NCBI GenBank assembly: GCA_032719365.1
Contig: CM064867.1
Coordinates: 61,006,136 to 61,070,135, forward strand
Direction: 5' to 3'
Source: Prinsepia uniflora
Lineage: Eukaryota; Streptophyta; Magnoliopsida; Rosales; Rosaceae
DNA length: 64,000 bases
Part shown: one piece after another, positions 24,080-36,677 of the stretch
Numbering within the stretch: position 1 is the stretch's first letter
How the letters are laid out: each line of letters begins with the position of its first letter
Position numbers and translations under genes: made by a program
Notes under the pieces: model-generated
What the model was told of the DNA's origin: nothing
The model's database searches: none
Seen by the model: only the letters and a program-made list of their open reading frames with translations

Positions 24080-24406
24080 TGACGTCATCCTGCTGACGTC
24101 ATCATGTCAGCGATGACGTCATCCTTGTCAGATCTGACAATGTCAGCTGACATGTCAGAAAATGGGCCAATAGGAATGTGACATGTGTCACATGTCAGTG
24201 CACAGTCAGCACTGACATGTTAGTGACGTGGCCCAATCAGGGGCTGACACGTGGCACCGACGTGGACCAGTGCCGTGATGACACGTGGCACTGACAACAC
24301 AGTAACGTGGACCAATGGGAGCATGACACGTGGCACCTGTCAGAGTCTGACATGTCAGACCTGACAGCTGTCAGATGACGTCATGCTGACGTCAGCGATG
24401 ACGTCA
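24080..24406. promoter_or_regulatory. TGACGTCA/CACGTG cluster, 3' LTR copy
   Basis: Same arrangement as 14183-14509, with the palindromes kept despite scattered substitutions elsewhere in the LTR pair. Confidence 0.65.
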
Positions 24407-25118
24407 GCAGGTACTGTAGAGGCGCGTGAAGCCCACGCGCAGCCACTTCGGGCGGCGCGTGAGGGCGCGTGGCAGGGAATCTGGGGAAGGTTCCAACATG
24501 TGAAATCTTCTATTCGATGTAACGAACATTTTGGGACTGGTTTCGTGTCGATCGGACACCGTCTCGATATGTTTCGGGGCATCGAAAGGTTTAGGTTCGG
24601 GATTAAAAATAGTTAAAAATACGGGAAAATTACGGGGCTTTGGTAGGAGGTTAATTAAGTAGTTAGTAACCTTCTATTACGATTTGGATAGGTTTAGGAG
24701 TCCCGGTGACGGTGATCGGCTCGGGGAGCCGTATGGCACGCAAATCGAGGCGGCAGCTCGGACGGTCTGTGAGTGGACCTTGTTTTCTAAATTGGTGCAT
24801 GCATAAATGTTTATTATATGTTTTATTACTTTTTGATGATGCCATGGGTGCATTTGTATGTGGTTACGTATAAGCACGTATTTCGAGGTTTCGGCCTTAT
24901 ACGGTGCTTATACGGGTCTGTATGTCTTTATTGATTTAAATGAACTGGATTTGGATTTCAAAAGGATAAACTCGGGTATGAGACCCATTTGGTTTTGTCT
25001 CGGGCATATGACCTCAGATATCGGGCACGGTGCCCAACTGATGTCCTATGTTCGGGCACGAGACCCCGTCACTTTATGGTTTATGATTTCAGGTCAGGGA
25101 ACCTTAAATGGAGTCCCA

Positions 25119-25353
25119 GGTTCATGACGGTTTATGGGAACCGACATGAACCCTTGTTATGGTATTATGGTTCATGACGGTTTATGGGAACCGGCATGAA
25201 CCCTTTTTGGTTATTACGGTACATGACGGTTTATGGGAACCGGCATGAACCCTTTTTGGTTATTACGGTACATGACGGTTTATGGGAACCGGCATGTTAC
25301 CTGATTATGGGTATTATGGATTCATGACGGTTCAGGGGAACCGGTCATGAATG
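25119..25353. repeat. Tandem 34-nt hairpin array (five units)
   Basis: As at 15222-15407, but with one additional unit of about 50 bp near 25208-25257, an exact neighbour duplication. Confidence 0.85.
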
Positions 25354-26104
25354 TTTATGTTATGTATATATATGTTCGTCTACCTTCCTTTACATGTTCT
25401 ACTATCTCCTCCGGGGAGGGTCGTTGGCCTGGGTGGACCCCGGAGTAGTCACGGAGCACCGACTGAGTGGAGTCACCCCCCAGTTGGGTTCCTTACTCTC
25501 AGGAAGGCTATGGTTACTATTACCTCGGGTAGGGTCAGTGGTCTGCGGACATTGACCTTGATTTTGAGATGACTCGGATTGAGACCCGGGTAGCGCGCGC
25601 GTGGCTTTGGATACCGTGACAGGATTGGTTGTGTGACTTATATATATGTATGTGATGGATATATGATATATGATATGTGGTGTGTACAGGTGTGCACAGG
25701 ATTTGGGCAGTGGCCCGTATGGTCGTTTTCATTATGGTCCTTTCGACCTTGGTTTATATCTGCTTTGGGCTTAGTCCCACATATGGTTTGTTTTGGATAA
25801 ATGGTTTTCGAATGCATGCATGCTTTTTAGTGGAGGGTACAAAGGTCTTCTCGTTAAAATGTTTTTATAAACTTTTGTTTTGTCCACTCACAGTTTTTAA
25901 TGTTTTGACTGCCCTTCAAGTTGACATCGGATGTGGACTGTAGCAGAGACCGAGATATCACATGCTTCCTCCGGATCCTGGCGTACTCTGATAGCCCGGG
26001 AGGGCAAAGGACGAAAATATCCCTTGTCTGACACTTCGTGTCAGACAGGAGCAGGGTCATCCCGCACTAATCCCGGGGGGATTGGGATGGGTCCTGTCAC
26101 AAAG

Positions 26105-26361
26105 GGGCTGCGCTTAAAGCCCACGTACCGCATTATTCACTGTCTTCAACCTTCAGCGAACCTGGTTCGCCTGGTCCGAACCGGATCGGACCGGTCTGAA
26201 TCGGCGCGATCGGTTCACTGTCCAATCTCTCCTATTTTCAATCCAATTCAGTCCAGTTTCATTCTAATCTCTTCCTAATCTCATTTCCTATTTTTCTACC
26301 ATTTAAAATCATGAAAAATGAATCGAGATGATACCTCCATGTTTGAAAACCGAACCGGCCT
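26105..26361 (-). mobile_element. Long LTR (LTR B), 5' segment, truncated
   Basis: It continues the LTR interrupted at 10010/12915: CAAAGGGGCTGCGCTTAAAG joins on to the GCGCGTG-type module, and the following sequence parallels 440-570 in the LTR at the left edge. The sense-strand 5' part of this LTR (about 0.9 kb by comparison with 1-1540) is absent. The LTR stops where the fold-back begins. Confidence 0.8.
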
Positions 26362-26545
26362 CATGTAACTACGGGTCGGAGACGATGGCCACAACTAGTT
26401 GCAGGAGGCCGGTTCGGTTTGCAAACATGGAGGTATCATCTCGACTTCTTTTTCATGATTTTAAATGGTAGAAAATAGGAAATGAGATTAGGAAGAGATT
26501 AGAATGAAAATGGACTGAATTGGATCGAAAATATGAGAGATCGGA
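26219..26545. repeat. Fold-back: 140-bp inverted repeat with 44-bp loop
   Basis: The left arm, 26219-26361, and right arm, 26406-26545, are inverted copies with only about eight differences. The loop is 26362-26405. The left arm is normal LTR B sequence (it also occurs, without the right arm, in the LTR at 1-1540), so the right arm is an inverted duplicate. Homology ends at GGACA, at the copia sequence resuming at 29257. Confidence 0.9.
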
Positions 26546-29256
26546 TGACAGGACCCGCCCCGATCCCACAGGGACCACAAGGGGACGTGCCCTGCTCCCG
26601 TCTGACACCCAATAATTCATACCAATTTTAACCTCAAAACATCAAATGCATAAATAACCAAATTAAAGTCATACATCAAATCCGAATTAAACGAATGTCA
26701 GACAAGGGATGAAATCCAAAATTACAAGTTGCGAGCACGACTCTATAGTAAACCTGCGGGTACACCACCCAACAGGGGTTCAGGTACGCAGAAGTAGATC
26801 TATGCATCAGCCTCACGTTCCTCCTCTACCTCAGTATCACGACCTAGAGGGGTTACCAAAAACATTAAGGGTGAGTGGACCGAAACTCAAGTTTATAAAA
26901 TCATTTGATGAGTAAAACATATAATTTACCCCTCCGTTTTCCAAACATGCATGCATCCGTAATTAAAACCATCAATCATATAATATGAACCATAGGGCAT
27001 ATAATAAAACCATAAGTATAATTTTAGTTGCTGCACTATACATTCCAATCCCGACATCCCTCATGTCTGACGTCCCTGACGTCCAATAAGGTCACAATCA
27101 TAAGGCTACGCGTGCCACTCGAGTCTCAATTCCGAGTTCAATCCCCGAACCCCGCTCAGGTACAGCATCCCCGATGCTTAGCGTCATAGACGCTGGACGT
27201 ACTAGACCTCCGTGACCTCTCCGGGGTACCTCATCCGGAGGAGACAATGTAATATGAAAGGATCTATACAGTGCAGTACCAAATACATTTTATTGATATC
27301 CACATGCAAAGCATATATATACCTAGATAAAATCCGAACCAATCATTAAGTTTCATCAAACGGGTCTCAAGCCCAAATACCGTGAAACGTGCCATAACCA
27401 TATTTTCCATATCATCAAAACCATCATTGTTTTTAGCCTGTGAATAAGTATAATAAACCAGAAAACATTTATGCACGCAAGGGTTTAAGAAAATGGCCCA
27501 CTCACAGTACAATCCTGCTGAAAACCGAGCGTATACCCTCGATCTGGTACAATTATACAATCCCTGTCATATCCAAAGTATACGTAAGGGTCCATACAAA
27601 CCCCAAACATTTAACCATGAAACCCTAGACCGAAACCGGCTCGGGAAAGCCGCCCGAACGCGCTTTCCAATGCAATAAACCTCGTTTTGACCAACTTAAT
27701 GATCTCCGATCGACCCGAAACCACCGCCATTGGATCCGGATCGTCGAAACCTAAAGAATGGTGGTGGTCCCACCAAAAACACTGTTCACACACGCCGGTC
27801 AACGCGTCGGTCAACGCAGGAACAGTCCCTGCTAACGTCATCTCTGACGTCATCTGACAAGTGCCACGTGTCAACATCCGATTGGTCCACCTCACTGATC
27901 TGTCAGGCCACGTGTCAGATCTGACATGTGCCACGTGTCAGCACGGCACTGGTCCACGTCACTGACATGTCAGTGACACGTGGCAGTCCCTGACTGGTCC
28001 ACGTCACTGACATGTCAGTGCTGACTGTGCACTGACATGTGACACGTGTCGGCTCACGGTTGGTCCACGTCACCTGACAGTCTGACAGGGTGCCACGTCA
28101 TCACCTCTGTCCTCAGACGGGTTGGCCCGTATTTCTGCAACTCGGGACGATCAGGTCACCATTTCTTCCACACTCAACCATTTCAGTCCTAGTTTGTTCC
28201 TAGATGCACGTCTCAATCCCAGAAAGGGTTCTACCTATTTAAAATCAATCAACAAGGACTGAATCGAAGACTTACCTCGATTACACAGTCCTGGTTCCTG
28301 TTACCGTTTGTCCTCTGTTCAGGCCACCTCAGACCACGAAAACGAGCCCTCTAGGTTCCTAACAGTCCATAGAACTGATTAGGGTCAATTTAACACAAAA
28401 TTATGCGTTGGAATTTAAATTACCAAAATCTGGGTTTTTGAAACCGTTTCGGGTTTTGGAACCGGCTCACCTCGCCGCCGTCTGCCGCCGTCCGCCGCCA
28501 TGCCTCAGTCCCTCCCCGTGAGTCCAGTAATACACAGACACAAAAACCAGGTGCAATGCATCAGTGCTGGATCGATGGACAGTGAGTGAGGGTATCGGGT
28601 GAGGATTATATAGAAAATGGAGGGAAATGGATGGACGGCCCAGATTGAATCTCAGGAATGAGATCAAGGGCTGAGATCAGATCTGGAGGTTTCAGATCAA
28701 TGGCAGGAATTAAAAGTTGGTTTTAATGGTATTTAAACCCATAGTGGATCTGATCCAATCTAGCCAATGGGTGGGTGACACTTGTCACTCACCAGGTGTC
28801 CTCCAATCAGATTTCCAGAATAAAATATTTGGCACGAAAACCGAGACACGAACCTCCCGATTTCACGTTTCTGACCATAACTTCCTCGTACGAAGTCCGA
28901 TTTCGGCGTGCCGCCTGTCTACGGACTCAGGACGTCGAGACCTACCTAACGGTCCTTGAGTCAACTGAAAATTAGTTGTCGAACGAAAAGTCAACATTTC
29001 CACCCCCAAATGTCCAAATTACGGTAATACCCCTGAACTTCCGATAGTCATAACTTTCTCCCTGATCGTCCGAATTGGACGTGCCACCTGTCTATGAACT
29101 CGTGACGTCCCGAACTACGTCACGGTCATAGGTCAAAGTCCGTTTAATTCATCAATCAAAAAATCAACAATTTGGCCATACCAATCACAAGGGTAAAAGC
29201 GTCAAATTACACATTAAATTACAATATTGAAATCCTCGAATTTCCGGGGTGTTACA
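26546..29256 (-). mobile_element. Solo LTR (2.71 kb), target duplication TCGGA
   Basis: On the minus strand it starts TGTAACACCCCGG at 29256 and ends GGTCCTGTCA at 26546. TCGGA is duplicated at 26541-26545 and 29257-29261. The pairing arms are GTGAGTGGACC at 26871-26881 and GGCCCACTCACAG at 27495-27507, with one G-U pair. Short GCGTC/GACGC and GACATC/GATGTC-type hairpins lie at 27050-27215. A CACGTG-rich cluster with one perfect TGACGTCA lies at 27833-28092. The insertion is younger than the fold-back, since its target lies on the junction. Confidence 0.92.
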
Positions 29257-29261
29257 TCGGA

Positions 29262-31019
29262 CATATGTTTCATGAGGTAAATCCAAGTGCATCTAGTATG
29301 ATCATCAACAATTTTGGGAAAATATTTTGCACCAAAAAAGGAGGCAACTTTATTACCACCCAAAATATCAACATGAATAAAATCAATGTAATAGGTAGTA
29401 AAAATTGAACTCAAAGGAAAAGGTCATCTTGCTTGTTTTGCCAATGGGAAGATTAAACAATTATTGGAAACACATGATTTAATTTTGAAATCAGAATAAG
29501 GAATACCCAAGAAACATTAATGGATGGGTGCCCAAGACGTTGGTGCCAAAGAGATGTGTGAGGGGTTTGGACATGGTTACGTGTTCCTTTCTTGAATTGA
29601 TCGAGACAGTAGAGGCCCTCTCGTTCAACTCTCGTCCCAATCACCTTCCCCTAGCATAGGTCCTAAATCACACAAAGTTCGTTTAGGAAAGTGGTTATGC
29701 AAGGTGAGTCTAATGTCAACTAACTAATGGAAATCAAATTTAATCCAAAATAAGGGACACATAGGACATTGCTAAGGATTAAATTAGGAGACATAATAAT
29801 TTTCTCAATATGAGTTACTTGTGCAAGTGTACCATTTGGTAATTCAACAGTGTGATTGGTGACATGTTTGAAATGTGTCAGAAAATTGTGAATGCAAACC
29901 ACATGGTCTCTATGACCACTATACAATATCCAAATATTTTGGTTGCCATTGGGGAAAATAGGAAGGCTTTTACCTAGAAGTTCTTCATGGATTGAATGAT
30001 TGCACTCGTCAGATGTGAAAGGAAAATTGATTTGTTTCTTTTATGTCTTTTAGGAGGTCACTTGGCTTCCTTTGGAGGTTATCCCCAAATTTTGCTCAGC
30101 TTCCTTCGATGTTTTCTTCTTGCAGCAGAACTCAATGGAATGGCCCTTCCAGCTACCAAAACGTGCACTTGAGATAGGCGCAAAAATTTTTGTTAGTGTT
30201 ATTTGGTTTGTTGCACTTGCAACAAGTTTTCTCACCCTCATTTTCACAACTGGAGTTCCTCACAGCGAGTGCAGCAGCTTTTAGTTGGTTACTGCTCTTT
30301 CTGGTCACGACCTCCAATTGCTTTTCTTGACGAAAGACTAGTGAATAAGTCTTATTCACGATGAGTAATGGTTCATGCAGCAAAGTGTTGCTACAAATAG
30401 CTGCGTATGATTTATTGAGTCCCATAAGAAACTTCATGGTTTTCTGTTATTACAAAAACTCTTCTATATCTTTGATTGTACCGCATGCGCATGATGGAAA
30501 GGCGCATAGTGCATCTCAGCCTTGTGTAATACGAACCACATACATGTTTCCTTGCACACATTCATGGATTTCGTTCTTAACATGAAATAATTGAAGATTG
30601 TTAACCTATGAAAATCATTCATTCAGGTCAAGCCACATATGTCTTGCATCTTTGCAATTGATGATGATGCTTGCAATCCTTTTCGACATCGAACCCAACA
30701 GCAGATTGTAGTAGTGGTTCCATTGCTGAAGTTCGTCTAGGCCTTCTCCACTGGATTTTTGGATTGAATCATCAATGAGACCGAGTTTTTTCTTCATGGT
30801 TAAGGCCATAATCATGGACTGACTCCATGTGCTATGATTATCTTCGATGAAGGTTTGTGGCACAAGGATTGCGCGAGGCTGGTCTAAACGATAAAGACAG
30901 AGCTGATGGTTGGGATTATCCCATTTGGTTCACGTGGGCTTCCCTCTCAACTTCTTATCTCCCATGGTTGGCGTAGGTTGGGTGTTTAAGGATTTCCCAA
31001 ATTATTGCTTTGATACCAT
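29262..31019 (-). pseudogene. Copia gag-protease-integrase pseudogene
   Basis: Read from 31019 down on the minus strand: a PBS-like TGGTATCAAAGC (31008-31019); gag of the UBN2 type with SWSQSMIMALTMKKKLGL-like text (30863-30615), then CACGTIKD and MKFLMGLNKSYAAICSN (near 30437); a zinc-knuckle-like CCKCNKPNNTNKNFC; a protease-side block with VELPNGTLAQVTHI and NVLCVPYFGLNLISIS (29926-29720); the pre-integrase motif LWHQRLGHPS (near 29540); and the start of the integrase core with YIDFIHVDILGG and VDDHTRCTWIYLMKH (29400-29262). Frameshifts and stops break it throughout. The rest of integrase is missing; reverse transcriptase survives at 5583-5783. Confidence 0.85.
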
Positions 31020-31142
31020 AAAGAAACCTGAATAAGGTTGAATATCTTTGATGCATATTCATAGTGAAAAAAAATACAAAAATTATACTAATTAGGATGC
31101 TAACAAGGTCCTACCTAATAATCTAGAATCAAGGATACAATC
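31020..31142 (-). other. Copia leader or 5' LTR remnant
   Basis: AT-rich DNA lying on the 5' side of the copia primer-binding site, where its 5' LTR is expected; TGTTAGCATCC on the minus strand near 31108 could be the LTR start. Exact ends cannot be fixed. Element X is inserted at 31142/53421. Confidence 0.4.
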
Positions 31143-31464
31143 TGTTGATGCAGAAATCATTCGGACTTTTAGAATTCCTTCTTGATCCCTACGCACAATA
31201 ACAAGAAACAAACGGGGTTAAGGTTGAAGCCCGGGGGAGGGGGAGGGGTGGTTCAACCAATAACACTCTGATGCCAAAGTCAGTTTAATCGAGAGAAATA
31301 AACCGGCAGAGTTTTGGTATGAGTTTTTGAATTGCCTCCTGAAGTGAAGAGAGGCCATGTATTTATAGTGGAGTCTTGTGAGTCATCGGAGTGTCTGATT
31401 GGTTGAAGGAGATAGTGTTTAATAGGTGATTCTACCAAGAGAAATTACTATTATTAACTATATA

Positions 31465-31497
<33 letters not shown>

Positions 31498-31683
31498 CTC
31501 TTTAAGAGATTATTTATTATTGGCATTGATCTGATTAATTAATATATTTAATTGATAAATATATTAAATTAATGCGAATATCGTGGGATTCCGTCATCAT
31601 ATTTACCAGGGATAATATCGGCATTATGTGAGTTACGAGCCACGTGGCAGCTGCATAATTTTTTAGTGATTTATGGTTCCACA
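31143..31683 (-). repeat. 3' LTR of element X
   Basis: Direct repeat of 52894-53415. It has a (AAT)n run at about 31465-31492, which is shorter and irregular in the other copy (near 53208-53227), and a minus-strand CTATAAATA at 31360-31368. Confidence 0.88.
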
Positions 31684-32668
31684 AATGCCCCCACATCGCT
31701 TAGGAATTCAGGGAATGCTAAGGGATGCAATTTTTATTGTGGTCCCGATAAGCCAATTTTTATGGGAGTAGGACTCTGTTTTGCTTCGAGTAGTAAATGT
31801 TCGTTCGGCCTTGAACGTTGCTTTGGTTTCTCAATAGGGAGCCTTGGGCTTGAGTTGACTCTTGAAGCTCGCTTGATAATTAGGGTTTGTTTACTTTTCT
31901 TTATTTAAATCAGAGCTTATGGCTCTTAATTTCAATAAAGAAAATTAAACCCTAATATGGGTTCACGACTGGTGAAGAGGAGCTAATAAGATTAGGTTGG
32001 TGCAACGAAGGAATTCGATCCACAAGTTGTAAGGTAAAAAACCTTTTTTTTCCCCGATGTTCTTGAATTTTGCAAGTTGCAGATATAAGTGAGTGAGAGA
32101 AAGTCAGACTGATGTTGATTGAGGGGAGAGAAAATGACATCAGGAGATACGGATTGACGGCGACAAACTTTTTGCAGGCGTTGTTGGCTGGTGATGACGC
32201 CAGGGTTGCTGCAGGTGTCGTCCGCTGTTGCTGACGTTAGCGGGATTGCTGTAGGCAGCTGGCGCAGTTTGTTGAGGTGAGCATGCGGTCTCGCGTGACA
32301 GAGGGGAGAGACCTGCAGTCCGCAAGTTTTATCTACTGGAGCGCCCCTCTTTTTTGGTTTTTTTTTTCATCTACTGCCAAACGGCTGTTTGCCGTTGCCT
32401 TTTCTTTGTTGCAACTTTTGATGGATTTTGCTTTTTGTTATTGTTTTTAGTGAAGACAACTTTTGACTTTGTATGTAACTTGTCTTTGCCGCCACCTCCA
32501 TGTAACAATCATCATCATACATATAATAAAATATTATGTTTTTATTTAGATAATGTATATAAATATATATTCTTTTGTTGTTTTTACTCTTTTGAAGATT
32601 TTAGGAGTTGTAGTTGTCCGTTTGCAATGATTCAAGCGGTGGTGTGCTCTACTCTTCGAGATGATCAT
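31684..32668 (-). other. Element X internal part 1, unrecognised
   Basis: Contains a minus-strand G-rich tract beside the LTR, then AT- and T-rich DNA without a convincing reading frame. Element 3 enters at 32669 with ATCAT at 32664-32668. Confidence 0.5.
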
Positions 32669-35600
32669 TGTAATGACCCGGACGTTCAAAAAAGGGAAAT
32701 TTGGAAAATTCGAAGAAAATGACGATTTTACCCCTAGATAATGGGCGAACAGTTGACTTTTTTCTCGGGCGATCAAATGCACTTTAACCGATGACTGTGA
32801 CGTAGTTCGGGACGTCACCAATTCATAGACAGGTGGCACGCCAGATTCTGACACTCGAGGAGGAAGTTATGACGTTCGGAAGTTCAAGGGCATTTTCGTA
32901 ATTAGGACGAAATGGGGAATTTGTTGACTTTTCCAACGACATGGACTTTGCACGTAAGCCGAGGAGCATTGGGTAGGTCTCGAGACGCTGAGTCCGTAAA
33001 CAGAAGGCACGCGTCAATCGGAGTTCGGATGATCGAGTTACGGGTCTAGAAGAGTGAAGGGCATTTTGGTCATTTTGTGAAGGAGGGGTAAAATGGTCAT
33101 TTTGAGGGCGCATGTTGAAACAGTCGTGAGTGGGTATTTTTGAATTGAAAAACAGAGTATGGGCTGAAGGAAATTGTTTATGGAATGTTTGGTTGGGCTG
33201 AGTGCTACTGCATTCTTTATGCAGTGAATGGGAAACATGGTCGTGCTGAAGGCAATGCACGGGTTGAATTCTCTAAGGCTGGGTGCTGTTCTAAATGGAA
33301 AAACAGAGCACTTGAATTTGTTTTTATTGGTGAGCAGAGCACGGGTGACTTCGATTGTGGGATTGAAATAATTAACTGGGTAGGAGGGGAGGAACAGAGA
33401 GATTGAAATAGGAGAGGAAAACGGGGAGGAAGACCCCAGGAAATACTGAACCGCCCGAAAACTCCAATTTCCAATTTCATTTTCAAATTTTGATTTGGGC
33501 GGCCAATTGATGGAATTAGAGGTGAGGTTGAGCTTCTAGACGTCCAAACGAGTCGAACGGGATCGAAAATGAAGGAATTGGTGAAGAGATGAGCCCATAC
33601 GACTTGTGAGTTCAGCTTTAGAGATTCCAGTTGAGTTGGAAAGGTTCGAGGGATTCGAGCTTGCAATTGAGATCGAAGACAGGTTTTTGGTAGTCCTGCG
33701 AAGCTTTTGGTTCGATCAATTGCAGAAAAACGATGAGGATTGATGAACTCCAAGGAATGAACAGTGTTCGGAGGTTCATCGGAAACTCAAGCGGGAATTG
33801 ACGGTTTAAGGTAAGGTATAATGAAATTAAAGTTACAGACCCATAATTAGATGCATAATGATACTTTCAAATGAATCAATTGAAGGAATGGAGTTGGATT
33901 TGAGCAGGATTGAAACGGGTCATCGCGCGGGTTGAACGACCCGTTTCGTAGGTAGCTAGGTGAAAACGATGAACGGTATGGCTACTGTAGCAGGAACGTG
34001 AGTTTCATGCGCAGCCGCTTGAGGCGGCGCGTGAGGGCACATGGGCCCGATTCTCAAGGTGAGTTCAACACAACTTTTATCCTATACATTGTAACGAACA
34101 TATTAGCGTTAATTTCGAATTAATCGGACACCGTTTCGATGTTGTTTCGAGGGTCCGAAGGTTTATGTTACATTTTTAACTAACGTTTAATTCCCGAAAA
34201 ATTATGGGAAATTAGTATTATGTTATTTGGGTCCTTAGTAACACTAAAGAATGATTTCGGACAGGATTCGAGATTTCTGGAAATGTCGGAAATTACGGAA
34301 ACACGTGTAGCGCGAAAACGAGCGATATGGACGGTGTGTGAGTGGAATTTGCTTTCAAAAATTTAATGCATGCATAAATGTTTCTTTGATTGCTATGATT
34401 ATGATTGTGACTTGTGGTAATTATGATTTTTGTATTTATACGTATTTTGATATGCCATACGTAATTACACATATTTCGAGACTATGGTTTCTCTTATGCC
34501 TTGGTGATGTTTTGATGAACGATTTTACATGATATTGTGCGTATAGTGTTTTAAGGATGTTGTGATTGTGATTGTGAGTATGACTCACGGTTTTGACACG
34601 TATTTCGAAACTGATACGGATTTACACGTTTTACGAGATTTTGAGTATGTTGCGGTTTGACCGTGATTTTGGTGATTTGATTATGGTTTTGATGTTTTGA
34701 CCTTTGGATTTGAAATATGATGTGATTTCAAGGATTTAAAACGGATTCTGAAAAAGGTGATTTCGGGCTTGATGCCCAGGGCATAAAAGTAATTTTGATC
34801 AACGAGATTTCAATTTTCGGAAGTTTGAAAATGGATTTCTGGTTTGGGTTCGGAATGATGGTTCCGGACGCCGGCTTACGGAATCATCATTGCGAATACG
34901 AATTTGGGAATGCATGATGGTTTGATATGATTATACATGTAACGACCCGTCCCGAATTCCAGGATTAGATTGGTGACTAATCACGATTAGTGAGGCTAAT
35001 CGGTGATTAGTTAGGCGAAATCGGACGAACGATGCAAAATGACCGTTTTACCCTTGGGCGTTGGCAAAATGTTGACTTTTCATTCGGTCGGTCAAATGGA
35101 CTTTAACCGATGACGGTGACGTAGTTCGTGACGTCACGAGTTCATAGACAGGTGGCACGTTCAATTCCGACGTTCGTGGAAGAAGTTATGACGTTCGGAA
35201 GTTAATGGGCATTTTGGTAATTTTCTTTAAAAAGGGGCAAATGTTGACTTTTTGACCAGGGGGTCAGATGGCCGAGGGCCGAGGACTATTACTTAGATAA
35301 GGACGATACGAATTCATAGACAGGTGGCACGTCGAATTCGGACGTTCGACGGCGAAGTTACGGTTCACGGAAGTTCAAGTGCACTATTGCACGAATTACG
35401 AAACGGGTTAACTTTTGGACTCTAGTGGGCCCAGATATTTAGTTCCTGTCCAATGGATGATGGACAAGTGTCACCCATCCACTGGCCCTTAATTCCCATT
35501 CATGTATATCATCCCTTCATCGATCATTCTCCATTTCAAACCCAAACCCACCCGATCTCACCATTCCTCTCCCCTGTGCAACCCAACCCTTCCCATTCGA

Positions 35601-36677
35601 CCATGGCTGAGACCAGAGAGTGAGAGAGAGACTGAGGGAGCTGAGGAGGGCTGCTGGATGGCCAGAACCGCCGTGAACGGCAGTGGAGGCCAAGAGAAAA
35701 CCGGAGAGCTCGGTAAGGCCCATTTTCCCCTTTAATTTGATTTTGACATCATGGACCGTATTGGATGATTAGGATGAGTTTATTGAGGTTGTAGGAAGGT
35801 GTAGAGGGCGGTTTGGACGGCAGTGAAGGGCTGAGCAGCCCTGGTTGCAATCGGGAAAATTGAACCGTTTGAACCAAAATCAAACTGTGAGTTTTAGTTA
35901 GTTTCTTCTAGGTTTATTAATTGGAATGGATAGGAAACATTAAATTAGGAATTTTAGGATTGATTGGGACTGAAACGAACGAAAAATGGGGGGAAAACCA
36001 GGCCAGACCGGTCACACCGGTCCAGGAAACCAGCGAACCAGCCAACCCGGTTCAGTCGAAGGTTAGGGGTGATGCTACAGTGGCGCGTGAGCCCACGCGC
36101 AGGGCCCTTTGGGCGGCACATGGCAACGCGTGGTGGGGTTTCTGGGAATGTGTTCAACACAAGAAATCTTCTATTCGATGTAAGGAATATTTTGGGACTG
36201 GTTTCGAGTCGATCGGACATCGTTTCGATAGGTTTCGGGTTGTCCGAAGGTTTAGGATCAACTTTAAAAATAGTTAGAAAATCGGGAAAATTATGGGATT
36301 TCAATGAGAGGTTAATGAGGCTATTAGTAACCCTCTAAATGAATTTGGACAGGTTTGGGGGTCCCGCTGACAGTGATCGGCTCGAGAGAGCCTATGGCAC
36401 CCAAATCGAGGCGGCAGCTCGGACGGTCTGTGAGTGGACCTAGTTTTCTAAATTGGTGCATGCATAAATATTTATTATATGTTTTAAATACTTGGTTATG
36501 ATGCCATGAGTGCATTTGGATGCGTGGTTACGTATAGGCACGTATTTTGAGGTTTCGGCCCTATACAGTGCATATACGGGTTTGTATGTCTTTATTGGTC
36601 TAAATGAAATGGTTTTGGATTTCTAAAAGGATAAACTCAGGTATGAGACCCATTTGGTTTTGTTTCAGGCATATGAC

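Larger units (their letters stand above)
12916..26099 (+). mobile_element. Complete non-autonomous LTR retrotransposon (element 1)
   Basis: The 5' LTR is 12916-19494 (3.24 kb without its nested insertion), the internal part 19495-22811 and the 3' LTR 22812-26099 (3.29 kb). CAAAG is duplicated at 12911-12915 and 26100-26104. The primer-binding site TGGTATCAGAGC is 3 bases inside the 5' LTR, and a purine tract abuts the 3' LTR. The LTRs look only a few percent different, so insertion was fairly recent. The internal 3.3 kb has no long frame and no gag, protease, integrase or reverse-transcriptase motif that I can find, so the element depended on proteins made elsewhere. It sits in LTR B. Element 2 (55305 onward, minus) is a second copy of the family with the same internal part. 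Confidence 0.93.
22812..26099 (+). repeat. 3' LTR of element 1
   Basis: It is nearly identical to the 5' LTR. Matching parts: palindrome 23330-23353, bZIP-like cluster 24080-24406, shared block 24518-24527, pairing arms 24767-24778 and 25882-25893, and hairpin array 25119-25353. It is about 50 bp longer than the 5' copy because it has one more hairpin unit. Confidence 0.92.

Noticed and set aside
33217..33753. 178-codon minus-strand frame, the second longest frame of the window
   Set aside because: It lies antisense in the 5' LTR of element 3, and the matching part of the 3' LTR (about 42850-43385) does not keep it open; no recognisable domain.
35921..36338. Overlapping frames of 116-124 codons on both strands
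   Set aside because: Three mutually overlapping frames in a GC-rich LTR stretch; equivalents in element 1 (14458-14719) are shorter and differ, as for non-coding DNA.
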